From: Thalassia testudinum
Lineage: Eukaryota; Streptophyta; Magnoliopsida; Alismatales; Hydrocharitaceae
Reading direction: 5' to 3'
Assembly (NCBI GenBank): GCA_037157565.1
Contig: JAZHRO010000063.1
Span: 158,088,501 to 158,152,500 of the forward strand
Length of the DNA stretch: 64,000 nucleotides
In this document: positions 1 to 10,944 of the stretch, one piece after another
How positions within the stretch are numbered: position 1 is the stretch's first letter
How the letters are laid out: each line of letters starts with the position of its first letter
Made by a program: the position numbers and the translations under genes
The notes under the pieces: generated by a model
Seen by the model: only the letters and a program-made list of their open reading frames with translations
Database searches by the model: none
Told to the model about the DNA's origin: nothing

Positions 1-812
1 TTTTCAAATTGAAATAGTATCTGATGACCTTCAAAAATTCAGGAAAAATAGGGAAATTAAAGCCAATGATATCAACTTTCAAACCCCACCATTTTTAGTC
101 AAAATAGATTCTCAGATTGCTCAAAATTGCTTTTTGAATTTTGAAAATTTTCAAATCTTGGTCAGTCTAATCCCCTTGCACTTCGTGAATTTTTAAAAAT
201 TTTGTACTTGAAATTTTTTAAATGAACGGTTGAGTTTGAAAGGTGGTTTAAAAATGAAAGTCCAGCCCAAATTTCAGAATTTTTCGCTCATTAATTTTTC
301 AGTTGATTTTTTAAATTTGAATTTGAAGCTTGGTCGAAAATCAAAGGGTGGTGGGGAAGCTTTTGAAAAGGTGTTTGAAGTTGAAATTCAAACTTTCCAC
401 CAAAATCATTTTTTTTTTAATTTTGAAAGAAAATATTTTTTGAAAGAAAAGCTTTTTTTCAAAAAAAAAAATTCTTTTCTTTTTTTTTCTGTCAAGTGAA
501 CTAACTTAAGATTCAAATGGAGACCTAATCTAACAACTTAGATTTTTTTTATTTTTTATTTCATGAAAATAAATAGGCTTTTTTTTTTCAAATGAAATTA
601 CTAGAAGGAAATCTAACCTAGGGTTCAAAGAAAGGGAAATCCTAATATAAGAGGAGATGTGCACCTGATGATTTTTCTGTGCCCGATGTGTGCGCAAATC
701 AAGTTTTTCCTACTTTCCTGCACATCCAAAGACAAGCAGAGGAAGATTTATCAGTAATAGTTCTAGAGATCAAAATAAAAAATGACGTTGCCTCCCCAGC
801 AATGGTGCCATT
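1..812 (-). mobile_element. Leader region of LTR retrotransposon J (partial)
   Basis: AT-rich, non-coding internal sequence of a minus-strand element whose body lies left of the window. It is placed by the primer binding site at 793-810 and the adjoining LTR. Read on the minus strand, a pyrimidine-rich stretch ending TGTGCAGGAA lies about 70 bases past the primer site (around 715-725), as in the leaders of G1 and G3. Small open frames here (for example 679-1005 plus) match nothing I recognise and run antisense to the element, so I do not call genes. Confidence 0.7.
793..810 (-). promoter_or_regulatory. Primer binding site of J (tRNA-Asp type)
   Basis: On the minus strand this reads TGGCACCATTGCTGGGGA, close to the tRNA-Asp complement TGGCGCCGTTGCCGGGGA of many plant Ty3/gypsy elements. 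It starts two bases after the LTR end. The three differences are all C/T or G/A transitions, as expected from decay of methylated DNA. Confidence 0.8.
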
Positions 813-3115
813 TGTTGGGATTGTAGAGTGCGTATTTGATCATAAATGCGTCGTAGTACAGTTGCGAAATACGATAAAAAAAATATCTTCTAAGATAACG
901 AAACTTGAGTTCTGGTCGATCGTCTCTGGGAGGCGTTTATGGAAATGCAGATTTGAAATCGATCTTGCTCACTCTACTTGCTTAAAATCGCATGCTGGTT
1001 TCTAATCGTCGGATCAATGTTCGGCCACTTTCATTACTAATCCTAATTATGTGCGCATGTGTCAGGTAGATGACAAACGTGAAAGTGTGAGTTTCAGTAT
1101 GCATGATTCTAGTTATGTGGTGGCTGTTTACGGAAAATGCACTAATAGTTAGATCCTCGATATTTTCAAGTACCGACATGCTAGTTGCAACAAATAGTAA
1201 TTAAGAACAGGCAACTTTAATCACACAAAAAAATATTGCAACAAGGCTCACGGTGATTTTCACACATAGATATATATATAGAAAAATATTTTCTTTGATT
1301 CCTGATGGTGTTTGCAACATGAAGCTCATGGAAAGTTTATAGAGGAATGCTTGGAAACACAAATCTGGCTAGTAGAAAATGATTACATACATGAATCTAA
1401 GGGGGGATTATGCATGCATCATTGGGGGAGAATATAGAGCTACACTACTAAGCAGTAAATAAAGTAGTAAAACTATGAAGAGCTATAGCAGAACTAAGGG
1501 CATTCAGAGGTGGGCTCCGATGGCCTTTGACTTTGTTGAGAGGAGGAGGGGTGGCTAATGGTGCTTAGGCTGGCCCTTGGAGAGAGGTTGAGGAGGTGAT
1601 CCAACATCTTGGCGTGGAGATGGTGGTGGCCATGGTGAAGCTACTCATGAAGGTGGAGTGGAGGTGGAATGAAGCTAAGCTAAAATGGAGCCAAGAGTGA
1701 ATGGTTGCAAAGTGCCACCCCTTAGAAAGACCTAAGGGAGACTCTCCAGAGGAGTGCAGAACTCTCTAGAGAGAGCTCCAAGTGTGGCCATCCAAGGAGA
1801 GAGAGAGGGTGGTTCGTAGATCCACCAAAAGTGGATCTACGAGAAGAGTCATCCTTGGTTGCTATTTTTGGCAACCAAGATGGCGCCACCTTTAGAAGGT
1901 CCTAGAATACTCAAGGTGGTGTGGGAGTGCATGAATGGGTGTGTGTGTGTGTGGTCGTGTCCTAAGTGGTTAGGTGGGTTAGGATCGGTTCTAATGGGTT
2001 TAGGTCTAGGTTAGGTCTAAAATTAGGGTTGCAAACCCTAATTCACTAAGGCAAAGTGCAATTAAACTTAATAAAAGTTTAATTGGGTGTGTGGGAACCT
2101 AATTGAGAGTAAAACAACTCAATTAAGTTAGGTCTAAGTCAATTGGACTCTCACTGAGTCCAATTGGACAATGTGTGTTGAGACCAGGGCTTAATTGGAC
2201 TCAATGAGTCCAATTGAATAGGCTAATGGAATTGACTATGATCCAAGTCAATTAGGTTTAGTGAGGACCTAATTACGCCCTTAGGGAAGTCTAGAGGTGA
2301 TGTACTAGGGTTAGGGCACCTTAATTTAAGTTCCTAAGGGGTTAGAATTGGGTTTAGGGAGCTAGAGATCCAAGATCCAAGCTTGAATCTCAAAATAAGG
2401 TCTGGAGGGCAGTTCTGGGCATCCAATAATAGTCTCAGACATCTTATAGTGAAAAATCTGAAGTCCAGACTTGTTTTCTGGACGTCCAATTAGAGTCAAG
2501 GAAGAATTAAGGTTCTATCTTGGGTATTCTACAGAAATTGGACGTCTAACCAAGTGTCTGGACGTCCAATAACACTGCAAAAGTGGGTTTAAGGTGTGCG
2601 AGAGTTAGCTAAAGGTTCTAGACATCCTATAACTCATCTAGACGTCCAGGTAGTGGTAGGAATTAGGGTTTTAAGGTTTCCTAGGGTGCGGTGACCTAAT
2701 CTAAGGGTGGCTAAGGCTTGGGGAGGCTTCTAGGCTGTCCTAGAGCTAGGATGGACCTAAGTTCTTCACAATTTATTGCTTTATTCCTACTTAATAGAAT
2801 AACATACCTTAACTCCCTTACATTATTATCTATTGCATCTAATCCAGATCTTCCGCTCTAGCTCTACTGCAACACCAGTTATTCTTTATTCTTGAGATCC
2901 AGCTTTAGATCCATCTTCAGATCTAACTTATAATTAGCTTATTACCTGCAATAGACATAATGCACGTAATTAGTACATTATAGCATTATTTTATGCATAG
3001 CTAAAAGAAAGCAGTAAAGGTGTTAGTAATGCTTATGCATGCATGAATTACCCTAACTTATGCTAAGTCCTAGCCAAATTTAGGTCAACTAAGACCTATG
3101 ATTGCTACGCAATCA
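813..3115 (-). repeat. 5' LTR of retrotransposon J
   Basis: A 2303-bp LTR on the minus strand, beginning TGATTGC at 3115 and ending CCCAACA at 813 next to the primer site. The first 17 bases (3099-3115) form a perfect hairpin: stem TGATTGC/GCAATCA, loop GTA. A possible TATA box (CTATAAA on the minus strand) lies near 1336-1342, about 520 bases before the LTR end. The flank at 3116-3120 is ACCAC; the partner copy would be outside the window. The LTR is inserted in the LTR of G3. Its upstream half has GACGTC palindromes and many CAATTGGAC-like repeats (about 2040-2260). Confidence 0.75.
2410..2650. repeat. GACGTC palindrome cluster in the J LTR
   Basis: Four exact GACGTC palindromes (2481, 2541, 2561, 2641) and several one-base variants such as GACATC, mostly as TGGACGTCCAAT. 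Each has the ACGT core recognised by plant bZIP factors. The cluster lies in the U3 part of the LTR. The copia LTRs at 24168-24711 and 28020-28563 carry a similar array. Confidence 0.7.
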
Positions 3116-3585
3116 ACCACCCCTCCCTTTTGGCGCCAAAATACCCTTACATAATGGCCCTACACCTACCCCCTCCAAGCCACATCCACCATCCACATAC
3201 CCCCCTTCTAGAACCCTACCTTGACACCACCTAATCCTCCTTCTAGAAGGCCATTTTGGCACCAACTTCAAGGGACACAACCACGCATAACTACCACCTA
3301 TGTAACCCTTGGGTTGGCACCAATCTTCCTTAGCCCTAGGATCTACTATCTACCCTTAAATCCCATCCTAGCCATCCATTCCAAGAGCCACCTATACCCC
3401 CTATCCTACTCGATAAAAAGACCCTTAACCACCACCATTATGATCATCCTCCATATAGTGTAATTCCACCCTATACCTACCTATACCTACTTCCAAAGAA
3501 AGAGAAGAAAGGAAGATGATTAAGGGGGCAGCCTACCGGCCTCCTTGGTGCCTTCTTCCCTATCTCTCTTCTCCCTTGAGCCACG
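3116..3585 (+). repeat. G3 5' LTR, upstream surviving part
   Basis: Matches the central part of the G-family LTR (compare 6900-7440 and 14230-14770): a C-rich stretch with TTGGCGCC/TTGGCACC motifs, then the GA-rich region and the CCTTGGTGCCTTC stretch. J truncates it on the left at 3115/3116 and H1 interrupts it on the right at 3585/3586. The expected TATA position (about 3415) reads CGATAAAAAGA, so the promoter looks decayed. The open frame 3221-3463 is a by-product of the C-rich repeats. Confidence 0.8.
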
Positions 3586-5966
3586 TAATGAGAGGCTCAT
3601 CATGGCTTCTAATTACCCCTAATTAACTAGTTTCCCTAGTTAATTAGCTAGGAATATGCATATATAAGGGTTAATTATGTAATAAGGAACAAATCATTGA
3701 AGGACCTTAAAATAAGTTTAAAATGCTAAATTATTAGCCAATTAATATTATTAATAATTTCATTAATAAATGGACTCAAAATACCATTAATTAGTTACCT
3801 AATTAATATCTTATTTAACTTCAGAGTAACTAAAGACCTAAGTTCTTAAATAACTTAAGTTAATAAGTAAATAAATATAAATAAATGGGTCAAAAATGTG
3901 AATACAAGGCTTTAATATAATATTTAGCTAAGTTATAAATATATATAAAAAGTTAGAAAAGAAAATAATTTAAATTAACCTTAAAATCCTCTATTTGCAT
4001 TTTGGTCCTTGGAATTCATTGCACTTGAGTCCTTTCCTTTCACCTAGGTCCTTATCTTTCCTCACATTCAAGTCCCTATGTACACTTTTCTTCTTCGTTT
4101 CTTCTTCAGACTGCTTCAACAGTTGACGAACAGCGGTGAAGACACCTCACGATCACCTTCCATCCAGCGTTCTTTCTTCCTCGCCAAGCTCCTAGAGCTT
4201 GCGCTCACCCTTTTCATTTCATCCCACAGTCTGGATGATTTTCAAATCCTAATTAGGGCTTGGCGATAACTTCACTGCCGTCGGAGAAGATGCCGATGAT
4301 TACCCTGCTGATGCGAAATTTAGCGTGGTTTATAAAGGCAGGTTTTTTAGTCATTGTAACACGCAAAATCACATACGCTTTTAAAATTTATAACCTAGAT
4401 AGGGCGGTATCTAAGGTCGTCCAAGGAGGCAATATGCTTGCAAATCAAATCTCTTGCTTAGACAATAAATCTCAACTTTCTTTTTGGTTTTTTCAATATA
4501 TCATTTTTTTCTTTTTTTTTGTAATTGAAATAACAAGGATTTCAAATTAATGATAACTACTCCTAATAGTAACCCTAGGTGACAAGAGATACCTTCCTTC
4601 TAAGCTCACCCAAAGCATGTGAAGGCCTAGGGTAATTAGAGAGGGAGGGAAGTGAGTGCACAAAAGGGAAATTTAAATTGCAATCAAGATGAAAATAATC
4701 TAATGAAGGCAACTTATATAAAGTTGAGGAATTGTTTTACAAAAAATCTAGTACAAGAATGCTTAAACTACTAGAATAAAAAATGCATGTAATGAAAACA
4801 CAAAATCCTCTGAAATGATGGTGAAGATGGCGAGGCTCTTGCTCCAATTGTGGCTGCTCCCGCAATCAAAAAGTGCTCCTCCTTCTCCTTGTAAGATTCT
4901 TCAAGGTGTAGCTTCCTTGGCAAACCCTAAAGTAGGGGGCGTGCCAAGGCTTTCCTCCAAGGTGGCATGGACCACCTCTAAGCTCTCCTCCAAGGATGGT
5001 TGTACACCACCCTTTAAGACCTCCTCCAAAGGTCTTCCTTGCCTGGCTTTCTCCTTTGGCTGGCATGGGTACAAGAGAGAATGGAAGAGAGGAAGGCACA
5101 AAGGGGGCAGAGTGTCCCCTTAATTTTCTTCTTCTTCTCTCTTGGGCGTGAGCTATAGGTAGAATATAATAGATATTTTGCTAGCCAAGGATGGGTTGCA
5201 AGGTGGTGGGTGTCGGTCTTTTTATAGGGTAGGTTGAGAGGGTTAAGGTGACTCTTGAGATGGATGGCTAAGATGAGAAGATGGGGGTGGTTTGGTGATC
5301 TTATGGTGGAGAATAGTTGGCGCCAAGTAGGGGGGTGTGAAGGTGGTGGTTATGGTGGTGAAGAGACACCTAAAGGTGGTGGCAACCATGAAGGGATTCC
5401 TTGGTTTTGGCACCACCATGAGGGCTTCTAGAAAGGGGGTTAGGTGGATGGTGGAGATGGGTTTAAGGGAAGATATGTGGTGGAGATGAAGGGGGTTTTG
5501 GAGGGAGAAAGTGGCGCCAATTGGTGGGTGGTTATGAGAGGTTTTGGCGCCACTTCGTAGTATCTTTTGGAGGTAGTGGGTAGGCTAGGTTGGCACCAAG
5601 GTGACGTGGAAGTAGGGTTAGCTTATGTGGAGCTTAGGTGCAACTAGTTGGTGGAGTTGTTAGGTAGGGTTTTTAGGTGGTAAAAGCCAAGGGAGCTAGA
5701 GTATAGCTAAGCTAATCTAAGCCAAGCTAGCTTAGGTAGTAGTGGAGTAGAGGAGGAGGTATTGGAGCTAGGGTTTGAAGAGAGGAGCTGATGAGGAGAA
5801 GTCAAGAGCTTGAAATGGAGCTGGCAGTTGCTGAAGAGGGTGGCATGGAGCTACTCTTGCTGGCTTAGCTTGCTAGTTCTTTGCTAGCTACTAAGCCAAG
5901 CTAAAGTGAGCTGGCTTCTACCATAATGAGCTGAGGTGAGCTAGGTCTGGTGCTCCCGGGGAGGAT

Positions 5967-8166
5967 TGATAAATGCCAGTTTATCATCATTCTTATGCAT
6001 TAAAACAAATCTAGTTCTTAGGATTTTACTCCGCAAACGGGTTTTTGGGTTGCATTTAGGCATTGATTAGGTTAGGCATGCATTGCACTTTTTATTGTCT
6101 TTTTGATATGTTTCTATGAGTGTTAGGGATGAACAGATACACAGATCCCTAAAACCCTACCACACAAGAAGACAAATGGTGAAGGAGGAGCTCAAACTAA
6201 CTGGAACTCAGCTCGATCCAACTCACCACAGCTGGAATCTAGCTCACTTGGACTAGGGTTAGCTCATCTTAGCTCCATTTAGCTAATCTCAGCTGAATGG
6301 CAGCTCAAGAGAGCTCATCCTATCTCACCCTAGCTCAGGTCAACTCAGATCCAGCTCAACTTAGTTGAGTCTAGCTCATCTCAGCTCCCACTAGTCCACA
6401 GGGAGCTCTAGCTAGCTCAGCTGAGTTAACTGGAGTTCAACCTAGCTCAGATCCAGCTACATCCAGCTCCACTCAACTCCAGCCAGCTGAAGATGAATTC
6501 ATCCCAGCTCAGGAGGTTCAAGTCCAGCTCCCAGGGACTCAGCTTAGCTCAACTTAGTTAAGCTAAGCTACCTTAGCTACCTCAACCAGCTAGATCCACC
6601 CCGGGAGCACCAAACCCAGCTCACCAGCTCACTTTAGCTTGGCTTAGCAGCTAGCAAAGAACTAGCAAGCTAAGCCAGCTAGAGTAGCTCCATGCCAGCC
6701 TCTTCAGCAGCTGCCAACTCCAATTCAAGCTACAGACTTCTCCTCCTCAGCTCCTCTCTTCAAACCTTAGCTCACATTACCTATTCCTCTACTCCATAGC
6801 TAGCTAAGCTAGTTTAGCTTAGCTAGCATCCAACTCCTTGGTCATCCACCACCTTCAACTCAACCCTAGCTAGCTCCATCAACTAAGCTCACCTAAGCTA
6901 GCTATCTTACTCCAAGTTGGCGCCACCACCATCACACCCCTAACCCCATCACCACTACCAAAAGCCACCTATTTTCCCTCCAAAATATCCTTCTCGAGCC
7001 CTTCCCTTTTGGCACCAACTTTCCCTCCAAAATCCCCTTCATCTCCACCATACACCTCTCCTTAAATCCATCTCCACCATCCACCAAAGCCCCCTTCTAG
7101 AAGACCCTAGGTTGGCACCAAAATGGTGGTGTCTATCCACCACCAAAAGCCACCAACACTCCCATAACCACCCCCTAGGTGTCCCTTGGGTTGGCGCCAA
7201 TTGCCCTTAGCCATAGGATCCCCAACCACCTCCATCTTCACATGTTAGCCCTCCATTTCAAGAGTCACTTTAGCCCCCTTCCTACTCTATATAAACCCAC
7301 CACCTACCACCATTTTAGAGCATCCTCCATTAGTGTATTTTTCTACCTATACCCACCTACACCTACGGCCAAGAAGGAGTAGAGAAGAAGATTAAAGGGG
7401 AAAATCACCAGCCCCTTTGGTGCCTTCTTCTCCCCACTCTCTTCAACTTGGGCCACGCCAAGGAGGAGGAGCTTTCCACTTCAAGGACGATGGCCAGGCA
7501 AAGGAGAAGGACCTAGGGTGGACGTCCACCCTTGGAGAGAAGCTTAGGGCATGCCCCCTTAGGGCTTGCTTTAGAGGACATCAATTTAATGGAGCTTTCA
7601 AAGACAAAGAGTTGGAGCACTTCTTTTCAAGCCTAGGAGCTACTAGGCTTGGAGCAAGGAGCCTCCCCTCTTCATCAATTTTTAAAGGATTAGTGTTTCT
7701 TTACTTTGTATTTATAATTCTAGTTGTAGAAGCTTTCCTCTACTAGGGTTTTTGTACAACACTTTCTCATTAATCAAGTTGCCTTCTTTAGTTGCATTCT
7801 TAATTGCTTTGTTTTTAGCATTCTTCACTCCCTCTCCCTAATTATTCTAGGCCTCCACTTTCCTAGAGTGAGATTAGGGAGAGGCTCTACTTTCCACTTT
7901 AAGTGTAGTGTATTGAGTTAAGTGTTAGTCACTTTCTCGCCAACAATTTTGCATGTTTCCTTAATTTCAAAAACATAAAAAATGATATAGTTGAAAAGAC
8001 AAAAAAGAAAGGTGATTTCTATTCCCAAACAAGAGACCTAAATTTTGCAAACATATTGCCTCCTTGGACGACCCTAGATACCCCACTATCTATGTTTATA
8101 AATTTATGAGTTGATCGATTTTCCACGTTACAACGACATTTTACAAACCGCGTAAAATCCATATCA
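5967..8166 (+). repeat. 5' LTR of G1
   Basis: 2200 bp, TGATAAA...ATATCA. In order: terminal hairpin (5967-5986, stem TGATAAA/TTTATCA); a non-repetitive block with GTTAGGGATGAACAG (to about 6180); a block dense in CAGCTC/TAGCTC (6180-6900); a C-rich block with TTGGCGCCA palindromes (6900-7200); TATA box (7288-7295); and a transcribed R-U5 part of about 870 bases with TCTCCCTAATTATTCTAGGCC (about 7845) and the tail up to the primer site. The frames at 7179-7382 and 7417-7746 lie in LTR sequence and start at non-ATG codons, so they are not called genes. Confidence 0.92.
7288..7295 (+). promoter_or_regulatory. TATA box of the G1 5' LTR
   Basis: TATATAAA in the context CTCTATATAAACCCACC, repeated identically in the 3' LTR at 14614-14621. 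It follows the GGCGCC-rich block and leaves about 870 bases of R-U5 before the primer site. This is the best promoter candidate of the element. Confidence 0.7.
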
Positions 8167-8171
8167 CTTTT

Positions 8172-8189
8172 TGGCGCCGTTGTCGGGGA
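8172..8189 (+). promoter_or_regulatory. Primer binding site of G1 (tRNA-Asp type)
   Basis: TGGCGCCGTTGTCGGGGA, one mismatch from the tRNA-Asp complement, five bases after the LTR end. It marks the element as Ty3/gypsy-type, probably of the Athila/Tat group that uses this primer. Confidence 0.88.
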
Positions 8190-9837
8190 GGCACGGCTTT
8201 GCATTTCTATCTTTCTTAAAGTGGATCTCATCCCCTTCTCTTTCTTTTCTTTTGTGTGTGCAGGAAGAAAGCGGGAATCTAGAAGCGAGAGCTCAAAGTT
8301 CCTTTTCTTCCCACGAAATTCAGGCTGGTCCCCCTTTCTAGTCACATAATTAATTAAAGCTATCAAAAACATATTAAACTTGGCTTTCAGGATCCCAAAC
8401 ATTTTTATTAAGTGGAGTAGTTTTCATTAAAATTCATTGTTTGCTTGAATGTTTCATTAACACCACTCCATTTCAAGTACTGTTGTTCTATTTTTCGGAT
8501 CCAGATTTCTGTCTGGAATTGAAAAATCAATTCCTAATACCACAGGCCTCCCAAAATTCTAAACCTTCACACAGTGGTTGAAAATTGAGTTAGGAACACA
8601 TGTTCCAAATTTCAAATCAATTGGCTTTTTATTTAATTTTTAAAAATTTGTGGACTGCATAGGGGTCACGCCCTCTAATCTTCCTATTTTGTTACTATCC
8701 GTGAATTTTTAGAATTTTTATGCTAATCCAATTTTTATGAAATTTAACTTTCTAGAATCCTTGTGAAATTTTACAATCATATAAAATCACCAAAATTTTT
8801 TGAGCTTAGTGGTAATACTGAGAAGTCCAAAATACCCACAGGTACCATTTCTAGACTTTGACACCAGTACAAGGAAAAATTCAAATCAATTATCAAAAGA
8901 GTTCCTAAAATCTTACAAAAATCTTTTCTGGAATCCTCATTTGATTTTCTTCGAAGTAGTGGTGTTATTTGAATTGTTTGGACCACTACTTATACAGAAA
9001 GCCTAAAAATAACTCATTGGTAGTAAATTTCTATCCTAGGACCAATTTGATTAGGGTTTCTTTTTTTCATTTTTAGAAACAAACAACAAAAGGAAACATA
9101 TCTTCACCCATACAACTTGATTTCATCTTGTTTGTGGAATCTCAAACTTGTTTGAAAACTTAAAAAGAAAATCCTAAAAATACACTAAGTTAAATCCAAT
9201 CCTAAAAGATAGAAATACAATAATTGTGTGACAACTTACTTTGCATTGGAACCACTTTCCAATTCTTGCACACACACAAAAAAAATCGAAATAATAGGGC
9301 AAAAACCCAAACAACGCCCTCCACATTCAATGTGCAGACTAGTATCCTAGCCCTAATTAAAATTTGTAGCAATTTGACCCCTAAGGTTTCATCAATTTAG
9401 GCTTGCTATATAGGACTTAAGTTTTCTCTAGTTAATACAAATTCTGTCATCTATATCTGGTGTTCAGGCTGAGGGGCCATGTTAAACCACCAGGCGCGAG
9501 TTTGTACAAGCACCTAGAGATTTTCCTGGGAAATGCTTGGGCCCAAACCTCCCCTTAAGCAACTTGGCTAGATTTGTTAACAGAATGGGTATTCACTATT
9601 GATTACTTATTTCCTAGGTAGACCAAGTCCTAGGTTAAATTCTAGGGAGTCACAATTAAGTTAGGTCTAGAATTTGATTGCTTTTGTGCACACTTCTCTC
9701 ATCTCCATCTCTTCTCCTCCCCTACCATTTCTTCTGTTTTGTACAGGCAGCGGTCCAAAACTCCACACTTGGAGGGACCACTTGATTTTGCCTCCCCAAA
9801 AAAAGGACTTTTCCTGCATTCTTCCTCTTCTTTAAAA
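8190..9837 (+). mobile_element. 5' leader of G1
   Basis: About 1.65 kb of non-coding sequence between primer site and gag. A pyrimidine tract ending TGTGTGCAGGAA at 8253-8266 resembles a 3' splice site and recurs in G3, J and F at a similar distance from the primer site. Further on are a block with ACCACAGGCCTC (about 8540), a conserved AT-rich part, and the block with GGCTGAGGGGCC (about 9467), all of which recur in G' and G3. No coding capacity is supported; the frames at 8019-8402 and 8777-9006 are chance. Confidence 0.85.
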
Positions 9838-10803
9838 ATGGAAAATCAAAATTGGTCCTCTAACCCGCATGCTAATTTTTCTTTCCCCTATTTTTCCACC
9901 CAGGAGCTACTTAATCAGGCCCCTCCACCTAATCTCTACTCTTTCATGGCTCAGCTACAAGTTAAGCAACAACAGTTGCATAAGGATTTAACAAACCTAG
10001 CCAACCAAGGGTGTCCTACCACACCTGCCCAAGCTCCACACATTCCACATCTCACCCCTTTTAACACCTACAAGAGAGAAAATCTGCATAAAACCCGTGC
10101 TGAGTATAATTATTATTCTAAGGCTTTCTATGGGTCAATAGGGAATTATGTTTATCCCAATCATCACCCCACCCAAAATGTCCCTACTTTCCAGGAAAAA
10201 TTGAAAAATTCCTCTAATGGGGGGAATTATCCAACTCACTCCTGGACCAATTCGGTTCCACACCAACAACACAACCCGTTTGGAGGGTATGGTTCAAATC
10301 AGACTTATCAATCTGGGCAATCTCAAGAAGACATTAATGCCCAGATGATGAAAACCCTGCAGGAGTTACAAAGAAAAACAAAGGAAACAACCCATCTTAT
10401 TAACAATCTCAATGAGCAAATTGGAGATATTCCGACTCAAAGACCTACAGGACACTCACCATCCTAACCCACACCAAACTTTATTAATCCCAGGAACCAA
10501 CACCCGGGTGGATACCAACATCAAAACCACATGGTTCAGCCTCCTATTAACCCAATATCATATCACCAACCCGGTTTCTATCAAAATCAGGCCCCCCCAC
10601 CTCCTCCCAATGATCACCAAGCTGTGTATGCAAAGACTTTGAGGAGTAAGGAAACCACCATGGATTTAAGGCCTCCAAATTCAAATGATGAAATTGATTC
10701 TCAACCAATGCAAATTGACTCCCCTAACCTCAATAAGGAAGAAGAAAAAGAAATCCCAAAAACACCTAATTCAAACCCTATTTCCCACTCTCAAAAACTG
10801 TAA
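9838..10803 (+). pseudogene. gag: G1 gag remnant lacking the capsid core
   Basis: Starts at the ATG in TTAAAAATGG, giving MENQNWSS..., and runs in one frame to 10803, with an in-frame TAA at 10465-10467. The N-terminal part includes the run MAQLQVKQQQLHKDLTNLAN. It jumps straight to the segment QAPHIPH, followed by a Tyr/Asn/Pro-rich C-terminal region. Compared with G3 (37711-39640), about 800 bases coding for the Retrotrans_gag capsid core are missing between these points. No zinc knuckle is visible. G' has the same junction, so the loss predates both copies. Confidence 0.85.
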
Positions 10804-10944
10804 TCCAACAATCTAAAACCAGAGCCCTCTGACTACAATCCTTTGGACTTATCTGAGCAAGTCAAGAGGAATATTCCCTTCCTAGATTCTCCCCATGCCT
10901 CTAAAAAATTTACTTCAAAATGGCATGATCAGAATCTAGAAAGG

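Noticed and set aside
679..1005. 108-codon plus frame at the left edge as a possible host gene fragment
   Set aside because: It crosses the J primer site and LTR boundary on the opposite strand and matches no family I recognise.
7417..7746. 109-codon frame in both G1 LTRs (also 14746-15075), with a related frame in Gs2 (22073-22423 minus), ending in a hydrophobic stretch (VEAFLY)
   Set aside because: It starts at TTG, has no in-frame ATG, and is broken in Gs1, G3 and G'. LTR homology explains the similarity. A Ka/Ks test on many LTRs could reopen the case.
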